A stretch of 64,000 nucleotides of DNA from Desulfovibrio sp. 86 (GTDB lineage: Bacteria; Desulfobacterota; Desulfovibrionia; Desulfovibrionales; Desulfovibrionaceae), in assembly GCF_902702915.1 (NCBI RefSeq), contig NZ_LR738849.1, positions 2,425,001 through 2,489,000 on the forward strand. The letters are read 5' to 3'. Below, in pieces: positions 9,782 through 17,965 of the stretch (positions are counted from its first letter, which is position 1; every line of letters starts with the position of its first letter). Position numbers and translations under genes: made by a program. The notes beneath the pieces were generated by a model. The model saw nothing but the letters and a program-made list of their open reading frames with translations, made no database searches and had not been told where the DNA came from.

Positions 9782-9935
9782 AAGCGTTGCATTGCCTGCG
9801 CCGCTTTGTGGCGTCATGAGTTTTTGGAGGGCGTTTTTTTGAGATTTGGGAAAGAAGAAGGCAAGCCAAAAGGAAGGCGGTAAAGTAAACCCGGAATACT
9901 GCTTGAGATGCCCCAGAAGATAAGTGTGTCGAGTT

Positions 9936-10094
9936 TTATGGGATACTTAAGGTAACCCATTCTCGAAGAGTCTTTTTATCCTTGATTCCCGATTCTTCAC
10001 AACGTTGCCGATAGCCACATCCACCCTTAAGAAAAAGCTTTACGGCTTTTTCCTTGAACAAGAGTGAATATGTCGTCTTCTTACCGTCGGCCAT
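9936..10094 (-). pseudogene. transposase OrfA N-terminal remnant
   Basis: A 52-residue reading frame starts MADGKKTTYSLLFKEKAV and continues KLFLKGGCGYRQRCEESGIKDKKTLREWV before a TAA stop. This matches the helix-turn-helix start of IS3-like OrfA transposases (FKEKAVKLY...GI..KTLR.WV). A full OrfA is about 90-100 residues and no OrfB follows, so it is a truncated relic. Its flanks are AT-richer than the neighbouring genes. The family assignment is by motif only. Confidence 0.6.
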
Positions 10095-10200
10095 AAAAGA
10101 TTCCCATCATGTTTTCAAAGTTTAAGCCTGGCGGGGCTTTTTTGCTTTGTCTGCCTGATGGGGGTCATAGCAGGTGCAGACCAATGCCGGGGGATATTTA

Positions 10201-11037
10201 TTATGTCAGTTTTAGTATCATTGCCCCGAACGCCACCAGAACCACGGCTATTCCCCGCCAGAAGGTAAACTTTTCGTGCAGCAGAACCACGGCCAGCAGC
10301 ATGCCGAAAATAACCGAGGTTTCACGCAGGGCAGCCACCATGGCAATGGGGGCGATTGTCATGGCCCAGATGGCAATGCCGTATGAGCCCAGACCGGCCA
10401 GGCCGCCGAAAAATCCGATGGCGGCCCGCTTGCGCACATACCGGGCGTAGCTCAGGCCATGCCGCCAGAAAATAAAGGTGTTCAGAGGAATGATGTTGAG
10501 CACGAAAATCCAGCAGGCGTAGCTCACGGCGTTGCCACTGTGCCGTGCGCCCAGGCCGTCTGCCAGCGTATAGCCCATGATGACAAAGGATGTGCGCAGG
10601 GAAAGCAATATGGCGCTTCTGTCCGCGCCGCGCCGCGCGTTGTCCCCGGCAAGACAGAAAATGCCGCAGCACAGCAGCAGTATGCCACACCACGCGCCCA
10701 GGCTCAGCGACACATTGAAAAAGAGCATAGCCAGTGATGTCAGTAGCGGTGCGCACCCGCGCATGATGGTGTAGCTGAAAGAAAGATCTGATTTCTTGTA
10801 AGCTTCAGCAATACAAATATAGTATGTAAAATGGCAAATGCAGGACATGCCAAGATACGGCCATGCCTCAGGGGAAACTGGAGGCAGAAATGGCACAATA
10901 CATGCCGCACCAAGCCCAGCGCCCAGCGCATTAAGGCCAGTTTCAAAGAGCTTGTTTTCGCCGCCCTTAACAATAATATTCCACAGGGCATGTAAAAGGG
11001 CGGCAAATAGTACTGTAAGCACTATATAAGATGGCAT
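10201..11037 (-). CDS. EamA/DMT-family inner-membrane transporter
   Basis: A predicted ten-helix permease of the drug/metabolite transporter superfamily, 278 residues from MPSYIVLTVLFAALLHALWNII. The internal repeat is visible: the LHALWN start of the first half, and the LRETSVIFGMLLAVVLLHEKFTFWRGIAVVLVAFGAMIL signature of the second EamA half. The substrate cannot be told from sequence; export of a small metabolite is a common role. It is a single gene between the transposase relic and the pnt operon and is divergent from pnt. The ATG at 11037 is preferred over 11073 because it starts the first helix. Confidence 0.85.
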   Translation of the reverse strand: MPSYIVLTVLFAALLHALWNIIVKGGENKLFETGLNALGAGLGAACIVPFLPPVSPEAWPYLGMSCICHFTYYICIAEAYKKSDLSFSYTIMRGCAPLLTSLAMLFFNVSLSLGAWCGILLLCCGIFCLAGDNARRGADRSAILLSLRTSFVIMGYTLADGLGARHSGNAVSYACWIFVLNIIPLNTFIFWRHGLSYARYVRKRAAIGFFGGLAGLGSYGIAIWAMTIAPIAMVAALRETSVIFGMLLAVVLLHEKFTFWRGIAVVLVAFGAMILKLT

Positions 11038-11347
11038 AAAAATTCCACTACGCGCATACCGCAGGTTTGGCAAACGGAAAGTGCGAACGATGGTTCTTTA
11101 TGTCTTCAGTATGTATTGTCCACAGCGCTTGTTGAAGCCTTTGCGTTTTTCTTTCCTTTTGGATTTCGGGTTGCGCATGGGCGAAGGCCTGCGTTGCAAA
11201 TCTGCGAGCAAACCAGTTTCGGTTTATTTTCAAAAAAAATCCGTAAAGTAATGCTGTAGTGCATCCCCTGCGGGTTCTGTTTTGGACGACGCCCTGATTT
11301 TTTTTTCATAACATTCTTAAATAAAATATAATATTATAAACAAAAGC
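11038..11347. other. intergenic region between EamA gene and pnt promoter
   Basis: No convincing gene. The part next to the pnt promoter (about 11296-11345) is very AT-rich, with runs of T and A, as expected for the upstream region of a sigma-54 promoter. I see no certain activator-binding palindrome. Confidence 0.4.
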
Positions 11348-11366
11348 TTTGGCATATGTCTTGCTT
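11348..11366 (+). promoter_or_regulatory. sigma-54 promoter for pntAA-pntAB-pntB
   Basis: TGGCATATGTCTTGCT lies at 11350-11365, with -24 GG and -12 GC separated by 10 bases and a T-tract after the -12 element. The match to consensus is near-perfect. The predicted start is about 70 bases before the pntAA ATG at 11446, which has an AAGGAG ribosome-binding site. Confidence 0.8.
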
Positions 11367-11445
11367 TTTATTCTGTAAACACGGCGCTTGCTTGCCGTTT
11401 GATGCCATTGTTTGTTGAACATCCGTAACCCCAAGGAGTCTCATA

Positions 11446-12618
11446 ATGAAGTTTCAGGGTATGACTATCGGTGTGCCGACGGAAATTATGCACGGCGAAC
11501 GCCGCGTGTCCGCAACTCCTGATACCGTCAAGAAGATGGTTGCCGAAGGCGCCACGGTTCTGGTCGAGAAGGGCGCGGGCGACGGCGCGTTCTTCGCCGA
11601 CGCCGCCTATGTTGAAGCTGGCGGCAAGATCGTGGAAGACGTTCAGGAAATCTTTGCCAAGTCCGACGTGATCCTGAAGGTCAAGGAACCCCTGTTCAAC
11701 AAAAAAGTGAACAAGCACGAAGCGGAAATGGTGCGTGACGGCCAGTATCTGATCACGTTCCTGCATCCCGCCGCGCCGGTGAACCATGAAATGATGAAGA
11801 AGCTGGCGGCCACGGGCGTGATCGGCATCACGCTTGACGGCATTCCGCGTATTTCGCGCGCCCAGGGCATGGACGCCCTGACCTCCATGAGCACCGTGGC
11901 CGGCTACAAGGGCGTGCTCATGGCCGCCAACCGTCTGTCCAAGTTCATGCCCATGGTGGGCACGGCCGTGGGCGTTATCAAACCCGCCAACGTGCTGGTC
12001 ATCGGCACGGGCGTGGCCGGCCTTCAGGCCGTCGCCACCGCCAAGCGCCTTGGCGCTGTAGTCACCGCCGTGGACATCCGTCCCGACGCACGCGAGCAGT
12101 CCATGAGCCTTGGCGCCAAGAGCTTTGACGTGGGCGTGCCCGCCGAAGTGGCCATTGGCGAGGGCGGCTATGCCCAGCGCCTGAGCGACGAATGGCTGCA
12201 CAAGGAACGTGAGGCCCTGAAGCCTCTGGTGAAGGATGCGGACATCATCATCCTGTGCGCCCTGATCCCCGGCAAGCTGGCCCCCATCCTGATCACCGCG
12301 GACATGGTCGCCTCTATGGCTCCCGGCTCCAGCATCGTTGACATCTCCATCGACCAGGGCGGCAACTGCGAGCTGACCGACGCCGGTGAAGTGGCGGTCA
12401 AGCACGGCGTGACCATTGACGGCACCAAGAACATCCCCGGCATGATGCCCACGAGCTCCACCTGGATGTTCGCCAACAACGTGTTCCAGCTGCTTTCCTT
12501 CCTGGCCAAGGACGGCAAGATTGTGCTGGACAGAACCGACCCCATCATTGAATCCACGCTGACCACCATTGACAAGCAGATTGTCCACCGTGGCGCGCGT
12601 GAGGCCATGGGCTTATAG
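11446..12618 (+). CDS. pntAA: NAD(P) transhydrogenase subunit alpha part 1 (dI, NAD-binding)
   Basis: Cytoplasmic NAD(H)-binding dI component of the proton-translocating transhydrogenase, 390 residues. It begins MKFQGMTIGVPTEIMHGERRVSATP. It carries GIPRISRAQGMDALTSMSTVAGYKG and the Rossmann motif GTGVAGLQAVATAKRLGAVVTAVDIRP with the acidic residue expected for NAD binding, then CALIPGKLAPILI. As in Rhodospirillum rubrum, dI is a separate polypeptide from the small membrane part. Alanine dehydrogenase is a relative, but the RISRAQ block and the following pntAB/pntB identify transhydrogenase. A family B repeat separates it from pntAB. Confidence 0.93.
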   Translation: MKFQGMTIGVPTEIMHGERRVSATPDTVKKMVAEGATVLVEKGAGDGAFFADAAYVEAGGKIVEDVQEIFAKSDVILKVKEPLFNKKVNKHEAEMVRDGQYLITFLHPAAPVNHEMMKKLAATGVIGITLDGIPRISRAQGMDALTSMSTVAGYKGVLMAANRLSKFMPMVGTAVGVIKPANVLVIGTGVAGLQAVATAKRLGAVVTAVDIRPDAREQSMSLGAKSFDVGVPAEVAIGEGGYAQRLSDEWLHKEREALKPLVKDADIIILCALIPGKLAPILITADMVASMAPGSSIVDISIDQGGNCELTDAGEVAVKHGVTIDGTKNIPGMMPTSSTWMFANNVFQLLSFLAKDGKIVLDRTDPIIESTLTTIDKQIVHRGAREAMGL

Positions 12619-12629
12619 AACCAAGCAGG

Positions 12630-12733
12630 ATTCTGCCGGAAATCGCATTTCCGGCAGAATCCACGCCGCTAGCGGCGCGCTGCATTTTTGTGCAGCCACA
12701 GGGCATGCAAACTTTTTCAAAGCCGCATGCTCT
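12630..12733. repeat. family B structured repeat, copy 2 (inside the pnt operon)
   Basis: Same order of hairpins as 2321-2428: TTCTGCCGGAAA...TTTCCGGCAGAA, GCCGC...GCGGC, GCTGCA...TGCAGC, and a GCATGC-ended arm pair. Where the arms differ between copies, both sides change together (for example CGAAAA/TTTTCG becomes CGGAAA/TTTCCG). It begins 11 bases after the pntAA stop codon. Confidence 0.8.
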
Positions 12734-12815
12734 GGGTTTGAGCGGAGTGTCCGGACGGCGCTTGCCGCCCGGACATCTCGCATGGGCCCCGGAAAAAAAA
12801 TTCAAGGAAGAGCAT

Positions 12816-13097
12816 ATGACCCCAATTACCCTGCTGGCAGTGTTCGTTGCCGCGACGCTGCTTGGCTACAAGATCATCAGCCATGTGCCGAGCCTGCTGC
12901 ACACCCCCCTGATGTCGGCCATGAATGCCCTTTCGGGCGTCATCATTCTTGGTGCGGTGACGGCGACCTATCTTGCGGGCTCCGTCTTTTTCACCATACT
13001 GGGCGCCATTTCCGTCGCCATGGCCATTGTGAACGTTTTCGGCGGGTTTGACATTACTCACAAAATGCTTCGAATGGTCGCCGGGAAAAAGAAGTAA
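12816..13097 (+). CDS. pntAB: NAD(P) transhydrogenase subunit alpha part 2
   Basis: Small integral-membrane part of the transhydrogenase, 93 residues from MTPITLLAVFVAATLLGYKII, with three hydrophobic segments including the VPSLLHTPLMSAMNALSGVIILGA block typical of PntAB. It forms the proton channel with the membrane part of PntB. An AAGGAAG ribosome-binding site precedes the ATG at 12816. The gap to pntAA is about 200 bases because of the repeat element. Confidence 0.93.
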   Translation: MTPITLLAVFVAATLLGYKIISHVPSLLHTPLMSAMNALSGVIILGAVTATYLAGSVFFTILGAISVAMAIVNVFGGFDITHKMLRMVAGKKK

Positions 13098-13152
13098 CCC
13101 TTCGTTCTGGCCTTTGCTACACCCATAAATCAGAAGAAAGGGTTGCAGTGAC

Positions 13153-15660
13153 ATGAATGCACTAACCTACAACATAATTGCCGGACTTCTTGTGGCGTCT
13201 GTACTCTTTGGTCTACGCCTCATGAACAAGGTTCCCACTGCGGTCAGGGGCAATCTTTTTTGCGCCTCGGCCATGGGCCTCGCCATTCTTGTGACCATGT
13301 TCAAGGACGGCTCCATGACGTCTCCCACGCTGTGGCTGGCCATTGCCGTGGGCATGACGCTGGGGCTTACCCTGTCCAATAAGGTCAAGATGATCCAGAT
13401 GCCGCAGATGGTCGCCTTTCTGCACGGCATCGGCGGCGGCGCGGCTGCCATTGTGAGCTTTCTTGTCCTGACGGACACGGGCGCGCCCACGGCCTTTGAG
13501 CGCGGCAGCGCCTGCCTGGCCATGGCCATGGGCATGACCACCATCACAGGCTCCTTTGTGGCCGCAGGCAAACTGCACCAGATACTGCCGCAAAAACCCA
13601 TTATCCTGCCCGAACACACCAGAATCATTCTGTCCATTCTGGGCGTTATGGGCTTTTCCGTGCTTATGGGCACGGTGTTTCCGCACTTTTTGTTCGGCTT
13701 TTTCATCTTCATGATGCTTTTGTCGGGCACGGCCTTCGGCATCGGGTTCACCATCCGCGTGGGCGGAGCCGACATGCCCATCACCATCTCGCTGCTGAAC
13801 TCCATGGGCGGCGTCTGCGCCGCCATTGCGGGTTTTGCGGTGAGCGATCCCCTGCTGGTGGCCATCGGCGGCATCATCGGCTCTTCGGGCTTTTTGCTGA
13901 CGCGCATCATGTGCAAGGCCATGAACAGAAAGCTGCTGTCCATCCTGCTTGGCGAGTCCTCTGTGGTCACGCCCGCTGGCAAGGCCGCGCCCAAGGCTGC
14001 CGCTGCCGCTGCTCCGGCCCCTGTCAAATCCACTGAGGCCGAAGTGGCCAAGCTGGTGCAAAACGCCAAAAACGTGATCATCGTGCCAGGCTACGGCATG
14101 GCCCTTGCCCAGGCCCAGTACAAGGTCAAGCAGCTTGCCGACCTTCTGGAAAGCAAGGGGGCCAAGGTGAGCTACGGCATCCATCCCGTGGCGGGGCGCA
14201 TGCCCGGCCATATGAACGTGCTGCTGGCCGAAGCCAATGTGGATTACGAAAATCTGCTTGAAATGGACACGGTCAACCCGATGTTCGCCGATGCCGACCT
14301 TGTGGTCATCGTTGGGGCCAACGACGTGGTGAATCCTGCGGCCAACAGCGCGGAAGGCACGCCCATCTACGGCATGCCCATCCTTGATGCCGAAAAGGCC
14401 AAGAACATCATCATCTGCAACTATGACAGCAAGCCGGGCTACGCCGGCGTGCCCAACCCCCTGTATGAGCGCGCTGGCGTGCATCTCATGCTGGGCGACG
14501 CGGCCAAGACCTTTGATACCCTGCTGCACTACGCCCAGGGCAATGCCCCGGCCGATCAAAGCGCCGCCCCATCCGGTGGCGACAGCAAGGAAGCCGCAGC
14601 CGCCAAGCTGGTGCACAACGCCAAGAGCGTGATTATCGTGCCCGGCTACGGCATGGCCCTTGCCCAGGCCCAGCACAAGGTCAAACAGCTTGCGGACACG
14701 CTGGAAGCCAAGGGCGTCAAGGTGAGCTACGGCATCCATCCCGTGGCGGGGCGCATGCCCGGCCACATGAACGTGCTGCTGGCCGAAGCCAATGTGGATT
14801 ACGAAGATCTGCTCGAAATGGATACCGTGAACCCGATGTTCGCGGAGACCGATCTTGTGGTGGTCATCGGAGCCAACGACGTGGTGAATCCGGCGGCCAA
14901 CACGGCCGAAGGCACGCCCATCTATGGCATGCCCATCCTCAAGGCCGAAGAAGCCAAGGGCATCATCATCTGCAACTATGACGACAAACCTGGCTACGCT
15001 GGCGTGCCCAACCCCCTGTATACCCGCGAGGGCGTGATCCTCATGACGGGCGACGCGGCCAAGACCGTGGACCGTCTGGTGAGCTTCGCCCAGGGTGAAA
15101 GCCCCGCCGCCGCCCCATCCAGCGGCGACAGCAAGGAAGCCGCAGCCGCCAAACTGGTGCAGAACGCCAAAAACGTGGTCATCGTGCCCGGCTACGGCAT
15201 GGCCCTTGCCCAGGCCCAGTACAAGGTCAAACAGCTTGCCGACCTTCTGGAAAGCAAGGGAGCCAAGGTGAGCTACGGCATCCATCCCGTGGCGGGGCGC
15301 ATGCCCGGCCATATGAACGTGCTGCTGGCCGAAGCCAATGTGGATTACGAACACCTGCTTGAAATGGACACCGTCAACCCGATGTTTGCGGAATCCGATC
15401 TTGTGGTCATCGTTGGGGCCAACGACGTGGTGAACCCGGCGGCCAACAGCGCGGAAGGCACGCCCATCTACGGCATGCCCATCCTCAAGGCCGAAGAAGC
15501 CAGGAACATCATCATCTGTAACTACGACGACAAGCCTGGCTACGCCGGTGTGCCCAACCCCCTGTATACCCGCGATGGGGTAATCCTCATGACGGGCGAC
15601 GCCTCCAAGAGCTTTGACAAGCTGCTGGCCTACGCGCAGGGCGAAAGCCCGGCGGGGTAA
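13153..15660 (+). CDS. pntB: NAD(P) transhydrogenase subunit beta with three tandem dIII domains
   Basis: Membrane beta subunit of proton-translocating transhydrogenase, 835 residues against about 460 for the family. Residues 1 to about 265 are the hydrophobic dII domain, followed by an Ala/Pro-rich linker. Then the soluble nucleotide-binding dIII domain is present three times: residues 295-479, 480-661 and 662-835. Each copy has VPGYGMALAQAQ, HPVAGRMPGHMNVLLAEANVDY, GANDVVNPAAN and GTPIYGMPIL. In each copy the usual Lys-Arg-Ser before GYAG is Asn-Tyr-Asp (423-425, 608-610, 790-792). The linkers are Ala/Ser/Pro-rich (GDSKEAAAAKL). The copies differ at many scattered sites, so the duplication is not a recent perfect one. 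An intrinsic terminator follows. Confidence 0.93.
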   Translation: MNALTYNIIAGLLVASVLFGLRLMNKVPTAVRGNLFCASAMGLAILVTMFKDGSMTSPTLWLAIAVGMTLGLTLSNKVKMIQMPQMVAFLHGIGGGAAAIVSFLVLTDTGAPTAFERGSACLAMAMGMTTITGSFVAAGKLHQILPQKPIILPEHTRIILSILGVMGFSVLMGTVFPHFLFGFFIFMMLLSGTAFGIGFTIRVGGADMPITISLLNSMGGVCAAIAGFAVSDPLLVAIGGIIGSSGFLLTRIMCKAMNRKLLSILLGESSVVTPAGKAAPKAAAAAAPAPVKSTEAEVAKLVQNAKNVIIVPGYGMALAQAQYKVKQLADLLESKGAKVSYGIHPVAGRMPGHMNVLLAEANVDYENLLEMDTVNPMFADADLVVIVGANDVVNPAANSAEGTPIYGMPILDAEKAKNIIICNYDSKPGYAGVPNPLYERAGVHLMLGDAAKTFDTLLHYAQGNAPADQSAAPSGGDSKEAAAAKLVHNAKSVIIVPGYGMALAQAQHKVKQLADTLEAKGVKVSYGIHPVAGRMPGHMNVLLAEANVDYEDLLEMDTVNPMFAETDLVVVIGANDVVNPAANTAEGTPIYGMPILKAEEAKGIIICNYDDKPGYAGVPNPLYTREGVILMTGDAAKTVDRLVSFAQGESPAAAPSSGDSKEAAAAKLVQNAKNVVIVPGYGMALAQAQYKVKQLADLLESKGAKVSYGIHPVAGRMPGHMNVLLAEANVDYEHLLEMDTVNPMFAESDLVVIVGANDVVNPAANSAEGTPIYGMPILKAEEARNIIICNYDDKPGYAGVPNPLYTRDGVILMTGDASKSFDKLLAYAQGESPAG

Positions 15661-15721
15661 AGCGCGCAGAACAATAAAAAAGGTTTTGTTTCTGCCGGAA
15701 TCCATCCGTGGGGAGACAGTG

Positions 15722-15768
15722 AACCGGGTGTGCCCTTTCTGTGTATGGGAGGACGCACCCGGTTTTTT
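15722..15768 (+). terminator. terminator of the pnt operon
   Basis: Perfect 9-bp stem AACCGGGTG / CACCCGGTT followed by TTTTTT, 62 bases after the pntB stop codon. Confidence 0.85.
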
Positions 15769-16332
15769 ATGTCTGACTGCAAAGAGCATCTATACGATTT
15801 AACACAGTAAAATGGCAAAAAATCGTGGTATTCCGTTCAGAAAGGGGAGGATCATTGGCGTGCTGCACAAGATACTCTTCGCAAAAAGGCCAAGTTTTTT
15901 TTGCATCAGATGAAGGATGTGCTGGAATAATATTTATTTAATTCATGGTGTTAGATGGTTAGCATGTTTGTTGCATATTTGGGGTGTGTGAACTTCAACA
16001 TGTCGCATCAGGCTTGCAGCGCGGGCGGCAGGGGCCGGTCGGCAGTAAAGAGTATTCTGAAAGCGCCTGCATCTGTGAGCCGATCATCTGTATGGAGTGT
16101 GCTGACTGTCCATCCTGAGAGAGCCGAGTGCCTTTGAGGATAGACACTACTGTTTACGCCACGCCCGCTTTGGCGCCCGGCAGCGCCTGCGCCTTCAAGG
16201 TGGGTGTCAGCTCACCAGCCGTCAGAGGAGTTCAACGTGAATTTGTTCCGGCCCAAGAGATCCAGTGGAACAGTGTATTGTTCAAGATTGGTCCCATTGC
16301 TGCCAGCCCAAAACATTTAAGGGAGAGCATCC
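15769..16332 (+). other. tpa upstream/leader region
   Basis: 564 bases with no gene that I can support. It is AT-rich to about 15980 and contains the sigma-54-like site at 15960-15975. The remainder would be a long leader of about 345 bases ending in an AAGGGAG ribosome-binding site before the tpa ATG. A frame from GTG 16128 overlaps tpa and has no recognisable motif. Confidence 0.4.
15960..15975 (+). promoter_or_regulatory. candidate sigma-54 promoter for tpa
   Basis: TAGCATGTTTGTTGCA fits TGGCACG-N4-TTGCA except that the first G of the -24 GG is A. Spacing is correct. It lies 358 bases before the tpa ATG. It is weaker than the pnt and xsc sites because the -24 GG is normally invariant. Confidence 0.4.
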
Positions 16333-17691
16333 ATGTCCGCAAAGAGTGCAAATGAATATGTCAGTGGCGATGTAAGTACTGTATGGCATCATCTTACGCT
16401 GCATCAGGGCAATGCGCCCATGATCGTTTCTGAAGGCAAGGGGTTGTACCTTAAGGATATTAATGGAAAAGAATACCTTGACGCGACTTCTGGCGGCGTG
16501 TGGTGCGTCAATGTGGGCTACGGACGGGACAGGATCGCCGACGCTGCCGCCAATCAGATGAAAAAGCTGCCTTTCTACGCGGCCAGTTGCGGTTCCCAGC
16601 CAGCGATCGAATTTTCTGAAAAGCTGCTTTCGCACATGCCCGGGCTTTCGCGCGTGTATATTTCAAGCAGCGGTTCCGAGGCCAACGAAAAAGCCTTTAA
16701 AATGGTGCGCCAGATTTCCCAGCTCAAGCACGGCGGTAAAAAGTATAAAATCATCTACCGCGACCGCGATTACCATGGCACCACCATCACCACCCTGAGC
16801 GCGTGCGGCCAGGAAGAGCGCCGTCTGCAGTATGGCCCCTTTACGCCCGGTTTTGTGGAATTTCCTGCGTGCCTGGCGTACCGTTCGCCCTATCCTGAAG
16901 GCACACAGAACCTGGGCGAAAAATTTGCCCGTGAACTGGAAGCCGTGGTGTTAAAGGAAGATCCTGATACCGTGGGCGCTGTTATTCTGGAACCCATCAC
17001 TGCTGGCGGCGGCATTATCGTGCCCCCGGACGGCTATTTTGAGACCATTTCTGAAATATGCAAAAAGTATGGCTTGCTGCTTATCATTGATGAAGTGGTT
17101 TGCGGGCTTGGCAGAACAGGAACATGGTTCGGCTATCAGCATTTCAATGTCAAACCCGACATCGTGACCATGGCCAAGGGCGTCGCCAGTGCCTACATGC
17201 CCATTTCCTGCACAGTGACGACTGAAGAGGTCTTTGCCGCCCTGCAGGATAATACCGACAAACTCTCCTATTTCCGTGACATCAGCACCTTTGGGGGTTG
17301 CCTTGCCGCTCCGGCCGCAGCCCTGGAAAATATCAAGATTATCGAAGAAGAAGGCCTGCTTGATAACATTGTGGCTATGGGAGAATATTTGCAGCAGGGC
17401 TTGCAGGATCTCCTTTCCTACAGCAATGTGGGTGATGTGCGTGGTAGGGGCCTCTTGCAGGGTATTGAATTTGTTACCGACAAGGCTTCAAAAAAACCTC
17501 TGGAAGAAGAAAAGGTCATCGCCGTATGCGGAGCCATGGCCAAGCGCGGCGTGCTTGTGGGCAGAACCAACCGCAGCTTTGTGGGACGCAACAACGTGGT
17601 CAATTTGGCTCCGGCCTACATCGTGACCAAGGAGCAGATCGATACCATTCTCAAAGCGCTGCACGAATCCATAGTCGAAGTTCTGGGATAG
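16333..17691 (+). CDS. tpa: taurine-pyruvate aminotransferase
   Basis: PLP-dependent class III aminotransferase, 452 residues. It would move the amino group of taurine to pyruvate, giving sulfoacetaldehyde and alanine. Visible family features are the N-terminal VWHHLTLHQ, the SSSGSEANEKAFK cofactor loop, YHGTT, the ILEPITAGGGIIVPP and LLIIDEVVCGLGRTG (PLP aspartate) blocks, and MAKGVASAYMP with the Schiff-base lysine. The taurine assignment rests on the neighbouring xsc and sulfonate-type ABC genes as well as overall resemblance to Tpa; other omega-amino acids remain possible. The gene is monocistronic, with an AAGGGAG ribosome-binding site and a terminator at 18130-18165. Confidence 0.85.
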   Translation: MSAKSANEYVSGDVSTVWHHLTLHQGNAPMIVSEGKGLYLKDINGKEYLDATSGGVWCVNVGYGRDRIADAAANQMKKLPFYAASCGSQPAIEFSEKLLSHMPGLSRVYISSSGSEANEKAFKMVRQISQLKHGGKKYKIIYRDRDYHGTTITTLSACGQEERRLQYGPFTPGFVEFPACLAYRSPYPEGTQNLGEKFARELEAVVLKEDPDTVGAVILEPITAGGGIIVPPDGYFETISEICKKYGLLLIIDEVVCGLGRTGTWFGYQHFNVKPDIVTMAKGVASAYMPISCTVTTEEVFAALQDNTDKLSYFRDISTFGGCLAAPAAALENIKIIEEEGLLDNIVAMGEYLQQGLQDLLSYSNVGDVRGRGLLQGIEFVTDKASKKPLEEEKVIAVCGAMAKRGVLVGRTNRSFVGRNNVVNLAPAYIVTKEQIDTILKALHESIVEVLG

Positions 17692-17745
17692 GGCAGTCTG
17701 GCGCTGGGCGACCTGGCTGGCCGGAGCGGTTTCCAGGAACCTTAG

Positions 17746-17859
17746 AGCTGATTAACTTTGAGAATGCACATTTTCAAAGTTTGGGATACGCCCGTTTCGG
17801 CGCGTAACCACGCAGGTAAACTGCGCTTACGCCTCTGCGGCGAACGTCTGCTCGCGCAG
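17746..17859 (+). repeat. family E structured repeat, copy 1
   Basis: Two hairpins after tpa: a stem of AACTTTGA / TCAAAGTT, and a second of GGCGCGTAA...TTACGCC enclosing CGCAG...CTGCG. The second half aligns without gaps (about 75% identity over 55 bases) to 47614-47669, and the first hairpin shows paired substitutions relative to that copy. Confidence 0.65.
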
Positions 17860-17965
17860 CCGTTGGAGCAATTCAAAAGGTCGATTGTCCTAGTGCACCC
17901 GCCAGCGCACAGCACACCGGGCAGCACCGTTAACATGTTTGAGGTTGCATAGATTTAAGATACTT

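Noticed and set aside
11446..12618. Alanine dehydrogenase as identity of this gene
   Set aside because: It would fit taurine metabolism (recycling alanine to pyruvate), but RISRAQ, the GTGVAGLQA motif context and the following pntAB and pntB genes identify it as transhydrogenase subunit alpha part 1.
14035..15660. Assembly duplication as the explanation for the dIII repeats
   Set aside because: The copies differ at many scattered sites and have different linkers, which a read-collapse or duplication error would not produce. It still deserves long-read confirmation.
13213..15789. 858-codon minus-strand open frame opposite pntB
   Set aside because: Its His/Val/Gly-rich repeats simply mirror the triplicated dIII domain on the other strand. 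No start signal or domain is visible.
16128..16355. 75-codon frame from GTG in the tpa leader
   Set aside because: It runs over the tpa start in another phase, has no clear ribosome-binding site and no recognisable motif.
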